Shown: piece after piece, positions 25,519 through 33,723 of the stretch | How the letters are laid out: each line of letters opens with the position of its first letter | How positions within the stretch are numbered: the first letter of the stretch is position 1 | NCBI RefSeq assembly: GCF_030419005.1 | Contig: NZ_CP106952.1 | Span: 558,001 to 622,000, forward strand | DNA: 64,000 nt | Origin: Eleftheria terrae | GTDB lineage: Bacteria > Pseudomonadota > Gammaproteobacteria > Burkholderiales > Burkholderiaceae_C | Direction: 5' to 3' | Position numbers and translations under genes: made by a program | Notes under the pieces: generated by a model | The model's input: the letters and a program-made list of their open reading frames with translations, nothing else | What the model was told of the DNA's origin: nothing | Database searches by the model: none

Positions 25519-26916
25519 ATGACCGACAACTATCTCGGCGAGTTGCATTGGATGCAGTTTGCCAAACGGCAGCAACTCAGCGATTCAAGACTGGTCAAGG
25601 CGATGGCGCGAGCCATGGCGGATCTGGAGCTGGCCCAGGAGCCGAAGCAGCAGCTGCAGGCACTCGATGCGATCGAGAAGCAGGCCGCCGCGGTGAAGAA
25701 GAGCGTCGAGGAAACCAAGGAGCTGAAGGGCTACCTGAAGGGCCTGCACGAGGCGGTGAACAAGCAGCGCAAACTGAGCGAGTTCGAGGCGAAGAAGGCG
25801 GCACAGCAAGACGATGACGACGAGCCCGCCAGCGCGCTGCTCGACCCCGCCACGCTGCTGAAGCAGCTGAAGCTGTGCCGGCAGGACGCCACTCGCCGGG
25901 TTTCCTTCGGCTTCACTGACGCGGCGGACAAGGACGGGCTGCCGGTGCTGGCCCTGAGCCCCAAGCTGACCGGCCAGAAGTTGTTCACCAAGCTGAAGGA
26001 CGAAACCAAAGCCAAGACAGGCGCCCACGGCACGGCCTGGATCCACAACGGCAACGAGCTGATGCTGCAGGTGGACAAGCCCGTGAGCGGACTGGTGAAG
26101 AAGGTGCGCGCGCCCGTGCGCGGATGCGGCTTCAAGATCGCCAAGGTGGTGCTCTGCAATTCCGAGGGCACGGTGTTCGAGCAGGACAACGAATCCGAAA
26201 CACTCGAAGCCGGCGAGCCTGCACAGCAGCCAGCGTCATCCGCAGCACAGGGCGATCCACTTGAGCACCAGAAGTCGGCAGTCAAGGCGTTTCTCCAGAC
26301 ACTGCCAGCAGACATCCGTCTGTTGTCTGGTGCCTCTCCCGACGTTGCAGCACGTTTGAACAAGGACCTGCAGGCGGCAGTGAGCCTGGCGAAAGGCGGC
26401 GATATCGCCGGAGCACTTGCTGGACTGGATGCGATCGCCACTGCCTTGGCCGAGACGAAGCGCTCCAACCGCGCCCATGAAGCAGCGCAGGCCATTCCAC
26501 AAGGCTTGGTGGCTGAGCGGGTCCAGGCCCTTGAGCAGGCCGCGACGCACTGGGACACCGAGTGCATGCGCTCCGTCGAAGGCCTGAACGAACTGGTGGC
26601 CACCCTCAAAACAAAGGCCCCTCCGCAGCTTCAAGAAGTAGCGGACTACATCGCTTCTTTGGTGATCCCCCTTCAGGGAACGCTCAGTGAGGGGGTACGA
26701 GCGTTGAAAGATGCGGTCTCACGAACCGACACGGCAGGCATTGCCGGTGCGAAGAAGGCCGCGCAGGATGCGCTGCGCGCTTCCGCCGTGTTCCTCAAGG
26801 ACAACAGCATCGCATTGCGGAATTGCGAAACGAATCCATTCGGGACGCAGCTCTCCATCGTGTTGCCGCTGACCACCGCAATGAAGAGCGTCCACGCGGC
26901 CATTGCATCCGTCTGA
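25519..26916 (+). CDS. Adaptor-like protein A: conserved N-terminal domain, variable C-terminal domain
   Basis: 465 residues from ATG 25519 (AAGGA upstream). Residues 1 to about 211 are some 94% identical by eye to the protein at 32217-33437: a coiled coil (MADLELAQEPKQQLQALDAI), an acidic QQDDDDEP patch, then a beta region (GTAWIHNGNELMLQVDKPVS). From about residue 212 the two proteins are unrelated. The C-terminal ~250 residues here are Ala-rich and helical with no signal or membrane segment. The abrupt change from conserved to variable, together with adjacent effector-like genes, suggests a modular adaptor, chaperone or cargo carrier. The family is not recognised. The next gene, 270 bases on, is acidic and small. 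Confidence 0.7.
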   Translation: MTDNYLGELHWMQFAKRQQLSDSRLVKAMARAMADLELAQEPKQQLQALDAIEKQAAAVKKSVEETKELKGYLKGLHEAVNKQRKLSEFEAKKAAQQDDDDEPASALLDPATLLKQLKLCRQDATRRVSFGFTDAADKDGLPVLALSPKLTGQKLFTKLKDETKAKTGAHGTAWIHNGNELMLQVDKPVSGLVKKVRAPVRGCGFKIAKVVLCNSEGTVFEQDNESETLEAGEPAQQPASSAAQGDPLEHQKSAVKAFLQTLPADIRLLSGASPDVAARLNKDLQAAVSLAKGGDIAGALAGLDAIATALAETKRSNRAHEAAQAIPQGLVAERVQALEQAATHWDTECMRSVEGLNELVATLKTKAPPQLQEVADYIASLVIPLQGTLSEGVRALKDAVSRTDTAGIAGAKKAAQDALRASAVFLKDNSIALRNCETNPFGTQLSIVLPLTTAMKSVHAAIASV

Positions 26917-27029
26917 CCCGGAGCGGTCGCCACCGAGGTGCCCCGGGGTGGGTCACCTGCACCGCGCCAGCAGCCCGAGGTGATGGCCTCACGATTCTCT
27001 TTCCCCGCAAACCCAGCCTGACCGCTGCA

Positions 27030-27149
27030 CTTAGAGCGGCTAACAAAACTCTTCTGGCGTCGTTGCGCCGCCTTGCCGTACCGGTCGTACTGTCTGCGGC
27101 GGCGCGCCTAGCCAGAACCGCTGCGCTGAGTTTTGTTAGCCGCTCTTAG
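27030..27149. mobile_element. MITE, 110 bp, with 17-bp inverted repeats and CTTAG duplication
   Basis: AGCGGCTAACAAAACTC (27035-27051) and its exact complement GAGTTTTGTTAGCCGCT (27128-27144) enclose 76 bases with no coding capacity. Both ends are flanked by CTTAG (27030-27034 and 27145-27149). Size, perfect ends and target duplication define a miniature inverted-repeat element. The YTAR-like target recalls IS5-type transposases. It lies between adaptor A and the acidic gene. Confidence 0.8.
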
Positions 27150-27188
27150 AAGCAGTGCGCGGATTTATCCTCTTGGAAAGCAATATCA

Positions 27189-27674
27189 ATGGACGATTTT
27201 CTTGACCTGGACAATCCTGACATCCAGGGCAGTGACGAATTGGAAGTCAAGATCAAGTACGAAGAAGAAGCAATTGCAGAAGTACGTGGCGACCAAAGCG
27301 ATGCAGCGCTTCTCGAATCGCTTCAGATAAATAACGTGAAGCTGCGCGGTGACTGGACCGACGGGCGGCATCAGGAGTTGATGGCCGAGTGCAATGACGG
27401 CGTCAACATCCGAATTTCTCGAAACAATGCTTCGGACACATTCCAAGTGGGTGCACAAGCGGATGGCGTGCGCACGCTTCCGGAACTCCGGGAAGTCAGA
27501 CCTCCCAATGACCTGAACGGTGCTCAACTGCTAGAGCTGTTCATGACACAGCATAATTTCTGGAGAATGTACGAACAGGCGGATTGCCAGCAATTTGCGC
27601 AAGCAGTGCTGGATCGTGTTCGCACGCATGGCGAAGCTGCTGGCGATGACGATGACGATGACGGATTCATGTAG
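27189..27674 (+). CDS. Small acidic protein downstream of adaptor A
   Basis: 161 residues with a strongly acidic N-terminus (MDDFLDLDNPDIQGSDELEV), a central alpha/beta part (GVNIRISRNNASDTFQVGAQ, LLELFMTQHNFWRMYEQAD) and a C-terminal Asp run (AGDDDDDDGFM). It follows the MITE and ends just before a terminator. Its AT content is higher than average, as for the other island genes. It may be the partner or an immunity protein of adaptor A. No family recognised. Confidence 0.6.
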   Translation: MDDFLDLDNPDIQGSDELEVKIKYEEEAIAEVRGDQSDAALLESLQINNVKLRGDWTDGRHQELMAECNDGVNIRISRNNASDTFQVGAQADGVRTLPELREVRPPNDLNGAQLLELFMTQHNFWRMYEQADCQQFAQAVLDRVRTHGEAAGDDDDDDGFM

Positions 27675-27690
27675 GAATTTGCAGCGATAG

Positions 27691-27732
27691 AAAGGCACGG
27701 CTTGCCACGCAGAGGCGGCGCCGTGCTTTTCT
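27691..27732 (+). terminator. Rho-independent terminator
   Basis: GCACGGC (27695-27701) pairs with GCCGTGC (27720-27726), followed by TTTTCTT. It lies 17-58 bases after the stop of the acidic gene, on the strand expected for it. Confidence 0.65.
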
Positions 27733-28076
27733 TCGAGTGGCGTGAATGCGGCGCCCGTTGCCACCGGCGTTACGGCGTCGGTCGAGCATCCGATTTGGGA
27801 GAATCGGTCAGCCAGCAGGGTCAGAGTACCAAGTGCGCTTCAACACGCCCGCCCGCCAGCGGCGGGCCGACGCAACAACCACGGCATCACTCTCAAGTCA
27901 GTGCCGAGACCGTTGAGGCCAGGCCTGGTCCATTGCCGTCGGAGGAGGTCGGGCGCAAGCAGGTCGACACCCACACGAGGCAGGGTCGATGCGGGCTCGA
28001 ACTTCTCGCGCAGAGGAGCGGGCCGCCGCGCACCGCAAGCGGCTGCCGCCACTCCGAGCACCGCCCTCCTACTGGC
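27733..28076. other. Intergenic region between convergent genes
   Basis: About 340 bases between the terminator and the 3' end of the leader-tagged protein. A minus-strand frame at 27840-28061 (REKFEPASTLPRVGVDLLAP) has some protein-like sense but no start or family could be assigned; it may be a remnant. Confidence 0.3.
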
Positions 28077-29099
28077 CTATGCCTCCACAGCGGCGTTGTG
28101 AACCGCTGCATTGCTCCCCGGTGCGAACTGCCCAGCGGCCGTGTTGAGTTGCATCGGCGTGGCAATCACCTCATGAAAAATCCGGCCGGTTTGATCTTCG
28201 TTATCGCTCAGGAGCCGCTTGGCAAGATCTTGCAGTTCCTTGACGTACTTGTCGTTCTGCAGGAAGGGGTGTTCACGTGCCTCGGCCAACGCACCTTCGA
28301 GGACGGCACCGAGCGCGTTGTTATTCAGCGTGGAAACCGACACGTCATTTTCCGGAAGAAGCCTCGCCAGCAGCTTGCTAGCCATTTCATGAACCGTGGT
28401 CAGCTTGCCACTCAGGCCCAACTCCTGCAACAGGCCATCGTAGTCTTTGCTGTAGTTCTCGGCAGCGCGTGGCTCAATGAAGTCCGCGTCCTCCTTGGCC
28501 AGGGCGTGCAACTCGCTTGACGCTGTCATGCCGCTTCCAGTCATCGTTTTCTTGACCCAGCTGAGCGTGTGGCCGGCGAACCCCTGCAGATCGAGCTTGT
28601 GGCCTTCTGTTTTCAGGAACAGATAGCGGTCATCGCCAAGCTTTGGCATCTGGACCAAAAGCTCCTTGTAGCCCTTGAGGAAACGGTAGTTCTCGGCAGC
28701 GGAGCCACCTTTCCCGTCCAGATGGGAACTCAACCGAGGCGTGCAGTGTTCCTTGAACGCCGCCTCGACCGCCTGTTCTTGTTCTGCGGTCAGCTTGATC
28801 ATGTAGCTGCCCTTCTCGGTGGGGTGGTGCGCCCACGCGGCACAGAACAATGCTTGAAACGACTGTGGACTCCAATCTTCTTTTGCGGCGGAGAGCTGGT
28901 CGGCGGGCGAGCCGTTGTGAAGATGCTTGGCGAAGAAGGTGTTCCACTGTTCGGGCGACTGGAACGCCTCTTTGAAGATCTTTTCCTTCCGTGCATCGGA
29001 CGCAACGAATTCGCTCAATCGGCTGGCGCGCGACCGGAGTACTTCGCCCACGGCAGTACCTTCTACCGGTGCGATTTCTTGGTTTGGCTGGTTTGGCAT
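28077..29099 (-). CDS. Leader-tagged effector-like protein 1
   Basis: 340 residues. It starts with NQEIAPVEGTAVGEVLRSRA, matching the leader NQEIAPAKGTAVGEVLRWRA of the 672-residue protein at 30173-32191. The ~30 bases before both start codons (TAGTTCCAAC... to the ATG) are also conserved. Beyond residue ~25 the two are unrelated. This body is soluble, helical and mixed-charge (SPEQWNTFFAKHLHNGSPAD, LDLQGFAGHTLSWVKKTMTG) with no signal peptide or membrane segment. A shared N-terminal tag on unrelated bodies is typical of secreted effectors or docking-partner clients. Biochemical activity is unknown. Confidence 0.68.
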   Translation of the reverse strand: MPNQPNQEIAPVEGTAVGEVLRSRASRLSEFVASDARKEKIFKEAFQSPEQWNTFFAKHLHNGSPADQLSAAKEDWSPQSFQALFCAAWAHHPTEKGSYMIKLTAEQEQAVEAAFKEHCTPRLSSHLDGKGGSAAENYRFLKGYKELLVQMPKLGDDRYLFLKTEGHKLDLQGFAGHTLSWVKKTMTGSGMTASSELHALAKEDADFIEPRAAENYSKDYDGLLQELGLSGKLTTVHEMASKLLARLLPENDVSVSTLNNNALGAVLEGALAEAREHPFLQNDKYVKELQDLAKRLLSDNEDQTGRIFHEVIATPMQLNTAAGQFAPGSNAAVHNAAVEA

Positions 29100-29305
29100 T
29101 TCTCAAGAGCAGATGGTGTTGGAACTAGGGGTTCAATCTCAGATTCCGCTGGTGCAATCTTTTCTCTTCCATGGAAGGGGCACTATGGGACAGGTTCTTC
29201 ACGAAAGCGCCACGACGACAGAGGCAGTCCGTCGAGCAATACAGAATTGTCAAGAGTGTTCTGGTCAAGTCATAAGGGACACGATGATCGGATGAATGGG
29301 GTGCG

Positions 29306-30030
29306 CTACTGCTCCAGGACTGCGGCCGGCCTGTTCTGCAACTCGAACTTGATGGGCGAGCGGTATCCGAGGCTTGAATGCAACCGCGCGGCGTTGTAGA
29401 AGGTCACGATGTAGTCGGCCACGTCGAACATGGCCTCGGCGTGGTTGGCGTAGTCGCGCTGCCAGACACGCTCCATCTTCGGGTTCAGGAAGAACCGCTC
29501 CATGACGGTGTTGTCCCAGCAGTTGCCCTTTCTGCTCATGCTCGCGACAAGGCATGGCGTTGCAGCAACTGCAGGTGCTCGGCGCTGGCGTATTGGCTGC
29601 CCCTGTCGGAGTGCACAAGCAATCCGTGCGGCGGCTGCCGGCTCGCGATGGCCATCTGCAGCGCTTGGCAAACGAGTTCTGCTGGCATGGCGCAATCCAT
29701 GGCCCAGCCCACGATCCTGCGCGAGTACAGATCCATGACGGCTGCCAAGTACATCCAGCCGCTACGCGTTCGGATGTACGTGAGATCGCTGACCCATGCC
29801 TCATTCGGCTTGCCGGGGTTGAACTGGCGATCCAGCACATTGGCGGCCACCGGCAGACCATGTTTGCTGTGGGTCGTGTGAACGAACTTGCGCTGCCACT
29901 TCGGAGTCAGCAGGTTGCCCTTCATCAGGGTGCGGCAACGATGCCGGCCGATGTCGATTCCCTGGCCTCGAAGGGCTGCGCTCAGGCGCCTGCTGCCATA
30001 GGTGCGGCCACTGGCTGCAAGCAGTGGACA
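29306..30030 (-). pseudogene. IS3-family transposase orfB remnant
   Basis: Minus-strand sense begins abruptly near 30030 with SGRTYGSRRLSAALRGQGID and runs MKGNLLTPKWQRKFVHTTHS, WVSDLTYIRTRSGWMYLAAV (first Asp), VHSDRGSQYAS (second Asp). A one-base shift near 29552-29558 leads to SMSRKGNCWDNTVMERFF (Glu) and IVTFYNAARLHSSLGYRSP. The DDE triad is present but split by the frameshift, and the 5' part with orfA is missing. No clear terminal repeats or target duplication were identified. It separates effector-like gene 1 from whatever partner once preceded it. Confidence 0.82.
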
Positions 30031-30161
30031 TCACAGCCAGATCGCTTCAAGGTCGATCCGATCCATCAAATGCCGGGGCTGAACACCTAGCGCGTTGAGC
30101 AGCCCACCTGAGTATGCTCACGCTCCTTGACCAGGGCTGCGCAGATCAGTGCGCCGCTTCA

Positions 30162-30192
30162 AGCAGGCGGCGCTAAGCTAGCGCCGCCTGCT
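30162..30192. repeat. Perfect 14-bp inverted repeat with 3-base loop over a stop codon
   Basis: AGCAGGCGGCGCTA (30162-30175), loop AGC, TAGCGCCGCCTGCT (30179-30192). It covers the last codons and the stop (30173-30175) of the 672-residue protein. The stem is very stable, but no T run follows on the minus strand, so it is either a processing or stability element or an atypical terminator. Confidence 0.7.
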
Positions 30193-32191
30193 CGGCGGCC
30201 AGCGCGTCCGCGTCGGCCAGCGCCCGCTCGAGATTCTGCAACGCTAACGCCACCGTGTCGCGGTTCACCTTCTGCAGTGACGCCGTATCGACACCCTTGC
30301 GGAGGATGCCGTGGGCCTTCAGCAGGTGCTTCGCGTTCGTGAGGCCACCGACGGCAAGCTTGAAATTCTTAGCTCCCAACCGATCGAACGCATCTTTCAC
30401 CATCTGGTGCTTGTTAGAGCGGGCCTGTTCTTCTTGCGCTTTGCGGTGGGCGTGTTCCTGCCGGCGCTCTTCGATCTGTTCGGGGGTGAAGCTCTGCTTG
30501 TTCAGCATAATGTCCGTCAGTGTCTCCTTGTCGTAAGACGGGTACATGATCTCGATGGAATCAACCACCTTCGTGCTGTTGGTCCACCGAGGCTGCTTCT
30601 CCAAGATGTGCCCTTGCGACCCGGCGGCGGTGATATCCAACAGCGCACACTTCCCTGCCCCGCTGTTGCCTGTCAATGGCAGGGCGATGTCAGGACGCGT
30701 CCCTCCGCCGAGAATGCTCGTGTCCTGCTCGGTCCACGATCCCTCGTGCGTGCTTTTCAGCAGTTGATAAGTGCGCTCCTCGACGAGGTAGCCTGCAACC
30801 CTGTGCAGCATGGCCAGAGCACGATCCTTGGCATAGCTCTGCAGGCTGGCATCTTGCGCGTGCACGGCCTCCCGCGCCCGCCGGAATGCCGATTCATCGA
30901 AAGCGCCTGGCCAACCTGCAGCCTGCAGCGCCTTCTCGATGCCTTCGTTGTATTTATTCTTCTCAAGTTGCTTGCGGGCCTGCAAGGTGCGCACCTTCTG
31001 GAGGTCGTAGAACATCGCCTCGTTCTTGTCGACGGCCTGCCAGTCACGCTGGAGATCCAGCATGTGCATGAGATGTGAGCCGGTCGAATCCCAATTGTCA
31101 AACTCACCGCGTGTGAGCTCGCTGGCTGCCTGGTTCACATGCCGCGCCGCCGCCTCGGCAAAGGAGGCCACGGCCTGCAGCTGCATCTCCGCATCTCCGT
31201 TTTGCAGCGTGCGTGCCCCTGCCGACTTGTAGTGGACCAGGGTGGTGCCCTTGTACGTCTTCACCTTCTCGATATTCGCCGAGAACTTGTAGCCCTCGAA
31301 GGTGTCGATCTCATCGAAATCGTCCGACGCCTGCGACCCCTCGCCCATGACTTGGTCTGTCGAGGTGTTCTCCGCTTGTCCTTCAAGCGCCCCCGCACTC
31401 GCGATCAGCGCCTTCGCTCGGGCAATGACATCAGCCGCGCTCGTACTCCCATTCGCCCGCTCGATCAACCTGTTTGCAATGTCGACCGTGCGTTCGAGCC
31501 AATCGCGGCTTTTGCTCTCCGAGGCCGCCTCCAGCAACAGATTGCCGCCACTCAGGATCGTTTCCTCGTCGTACTGGTCATCCGCTTGCAGCAACCTCCT
31601 GCACACAGCGCTTGTCTGCTCCACGACCCACTCGCGCTGACCGGCATCGTTTTGCATCACCGTCTGAAGTTCCGTCAGCATGTTTCCATAGGCCTCATCT
31701 TTCTCGGCATTCTTCGCCCGATTCTTAGCTTGCTCCGAAATATGTTTACGGATCGGTGCCGGATCCTTGCCTGCGCGATGCACCACATCAACGAGACGTT
31801 GCAGCACCGCTGGATCGGTGACTTCTTGCCACTGCAACGACTCGAGCTTCTTTAGAACCTCCTGATGGACCCTATCGGCCTGACCCCCATCAAGCATGTC
31901 TGCCGCCGCATGAAGCAACCGATCGGCTTGATCGATTGACGCCTCGACATCCCCCAGATCCGAGGCCGTCGCCAACAGCGGCGAGGCTTCGTTCACAACC
32001 TCCTCCGCCTGTTGAGATGCCGATCCTTCCATGTCCGACCGGTCCCTCACTGCGGTTGCGTCCCCGTCGGTGCCTGCGTCACGTCCCAGCCCAGAGCCGA
32101 AGGCAACGGATTGGCCCGGCGAGATTGCGCGCCACCGGAGCACTTCGCCAACAGCAGTACCTTTTGCAGGTGCGATTTCTTGGTTTTGCAT
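30173..32191 (-). CDS. Leader-tagged effector-like protein 2 with nuclease-like C-terminal region
   Basis: 672 residues. The N-terminal tag NQEIAPAKGTAVGEVLR is shared with the protein at 28077-29099. A long helical region (about 40-480) follows. The C-terminal part has RPDIALPL (D501), then CALLDITAAGSQGHILEKQ (D519, H528, E531, K532), the pattern of PD-(D/E)xK-like toxin tips in which a DxT replaces the usual ExK. Last ~120 residues are coiled-coil rich (EQIEERRQEHAHRKAQEEQA). It begins 25 bases behind adaptor B, in the same operon. A toxin role and DNA or RNA target are inferences from motif and context. Confidence 0.68.
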   Translation of the reverse strand: MQNQEIAPAKGTAVGEVLRWRAISPGQSVAFGSGLGRDAGTDGDATAVRDRSDMEGSASQQAEEVVNEASPLLATASDLGDVEASIDQADRLLHAAADMLDGGQADRVHQEVLKKLESLQWQEVTDPAVLQRLVDVVHRAGKDPAPIRKHISEQAKNRAKNAEKDEAYGNMLTELQTVMQNDAGQREWVVEQTSAVCRRLLQADDQYDEETILSGGNLLLEAASESKSRDWLERTVDIANRLIERANGSTSAADVIARAKALIASAGALEGQAENTSTDQVMGEGSQASDDFDEIDTFEGYKFSANIEKVKTYKGTTLVHYKSAGARTLQNGDAEMQLQAVASFAEAAARHVNQAASELTRGEFDNWDSTGSHLMHMLDLQRDWQAVDKNEAMFYDLQKVRTLQARKQLEKNKYNEGIEKALQAAGWPGAFDESAFRRAREAVHAQDASLQSYAKDRALAMLHRVAGYLVEERTYQLLKSTHEGSWTEQDTSILGGGTRPDIALPLTGNSGAGKCALLDITAAGSQGHILEKQPRWTNSTKVVDSIEIMYPSYDKETLTDIMLNKQSFTPEQIEERRQEHAHRKAQEEQARSNKHQMVKDAFDRLGAKNFKLAVGGLTNAKHLLKAHGILRKGVDTASLQKVNRDTVALALQNLERALADADALAAEQAALA

Positions 32192-32216
32192 TTTTCAGGA
32201 GCGAATGAAGTTGGAA

Positions 32217-33437
32217 CTAATTGGCCAGGGATTTGCTCACGTGGCCAAGGGCTGCCAGCAACGGCGTGCGGATATCGTCGGCAAGTTCCGAGACGTCGTG
32301 CACGACTTCGTCGGAGCGGAGGTAGTTCTGCAGTTCGTCGATTTGCTGTGCCGTGGACGGCTCGGCGGTCAAGTTCTTCACGACCGCCTGGATCTCCACG
32401 ATCGCGTTGGCCGAGCGGGGGTGCTTGGCGGCAGCGATCTCGGTTGCTACCGATTTCAAGGAAGCTATTGCAGCCGCTCTTGCCGCCTTCCACTGCGCCA
32501 TCGCATCGCGGGAACCGCCACGCTCGCTCGATCCGGAGGGGGAAGCCGCCAGCAACTTCTCGGTCTCGTCCAGGAGTTGCTGGGCCAGGACGAAGTCGCC
32601 CTTGCGCGCGGCCAGCCCCGCCTCGCTGGCCTTGGCCCGAATTTCCTGGGCCGCGGGCTTGACCTTCGGCAGCAAGGCTGCGAACCGGGCATTGAACGCG
32701 GCGCCTGGATCTACGCCGCCATCCGCGGCAGTGGCGTTCTCTGGCAGTGACGCCTCTTCGACAGCCTCGTCTTGTTCGAGCACCGTTTCATCAGGGCCGA
32801 CCAGCACCACCTTGGTAATCTTGAAGCCGCATTCGCGCACCGGCAAACGCACCTTCTTCACCAGCCCGCTCACGGGCTTGTCCACCTGCAGCATCAGCTC
32901 GTTGCCGTTGTGGATCCAGGCCGTGCCGTGGGCGCCTGTCCTGGCTTTGGTTTCGTCCTTCAGCTTGGTGAACAACTTCTGGCCGGTCAGCTTGGGGCTC
33001 AGGGCCAGCACAGGCAGCCCGTCCTTGTCCGGCGCGTCGGTGAAACCGAAGGAAACCCGGCGAGTGGCGTCCTGCCGGCACAGCTTCAGCTGCTTCAGCA
33101 GCGTTGCGGGGTCGAGCAGCGCGCTGGCGGGCTCGTCCTCGTCTTCCTGCTGGGCCGCCTTCTTCGCCTCGAACTCGCTCAGTTTGCGCTGCTTGTTCAC
33201 CGCCTCGTCCAGGCCCTTCAGGTAGCCTTTCAGCTCCTTGGTTTCCTCGACGCTCTTCCGCACCGCGGCAGCCTGCTTCTCGATCGCATCGAGCGCCAGC
33301 AATTGCTGCTTTGGCTCCTTGGCCAGCTCCAGATCCGCCATGGCTCGCGCCATCGCCTTGACCAGTCTTGAATCGCTCAGTTGCTGCCGTTTGGCAAACT
33401 GCATCCAATGCAACTCGCCGAGATGGTTGTCGGTCAT
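32217..33437 (-). CDS. Adaptor-like protein B, paralog of adaptor A
   Basis: 406 residues from ATG 33437. Residues 1 to ~211 nearly repeat adaptor A, with only about a dozen substitutions seen, including RLPVRECGFKI for RAPVRGCGFKI. The C-terminal ~195 residues differ completely and are helical with SASLKSVATEIAAAK-type repeats. Located 25 bases upstream of leader-tagged protein 2, so the pair is co-transcribed: a constant head with a variable tail that may recognise the downstream effector. No known adaptor family (DUF4123, DUF2169, DUF1795) is recognised in it. No membrane segment. Confidence 0.72.
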   Translation of the reverse strand: MTDNHLGELHWMQFAKRQQLSDSRLVKAMARAMADLELAKEPKQQLLALDAIEKQAAAVRKSVEETKELKGYLKGLDEAVNKQRKLSEFEAKKAAQQEDEDEPASALLDPATLLKQLKLCRQDATRRVSFGFTDAPDKDGLPVLALSPKLTGQKLFTKLKDETKARTGAHGTAWIHNGNELMLQVDKPVSGLVKKVRLPVRECGFKITKVVLVGPDETVLEQDEAVEEASLPENATAADGGVDPGAAFNARFAALLPKVKPAAQEIRAKASEAGLAARKGDFVLAQQLLDETEKLLAASPSGSSERGGSRDAMAQWKAARAAAIASLKSVATEIAAAKHPRSANAIVEIQAVVKNLTAEPSTAQQIDELQNYLRSDEVVHDVSELADDIRTPLLAALGHVSKSLAN

Positions 33438-33575
33438 GTGGTTCCTTGAAATGGGGTCGATCGGGTGGCCCCGTCTCCGCGGTGATACGTGGGTCAGGGC
33501 AGACGGCTTGCGCATCAGCTGAGCATCGAACCCATGAGTGAAAGTGCGAGCTCTAGAGTTCCCGCCTGCGTGGAA
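33438..33575 (-). repeat. Duplicated upstream segment, copy B
   Basis: Read on the minus strand this is CACTCATGGGTTCGATGCTC ... CCGATCGACCCCATTTCAAGGAACCACATG. It matches copy A at 25380-25518 with small indels. Duplication thus covered both the promoter region and the first ~630 coding bases of the adaptor gene. Confidence 0.7.
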
Positions 33576-33723
33576 GGAGATCCCCATCACCCGTGGAGGT
33601 GCGGCTCAAATGGCGGGCCTGGGAACCCAGGAGGGCGCCCGATCATCGAGTAACGCTCTCTATGTGATGGGACGCGGGTAGCGCTCCAGCCCGGAGTGGG
33701 TAAGCGGATCGGACAGCAAGCGA

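Noticed and set aside
27030..27149. Inverted repeat read as a terminator of adaptor A
   Set aside because: The 76-base loop, perfect ends and flanking CTTAG repeats fit a MITE better, although it may also attenuate transcription.
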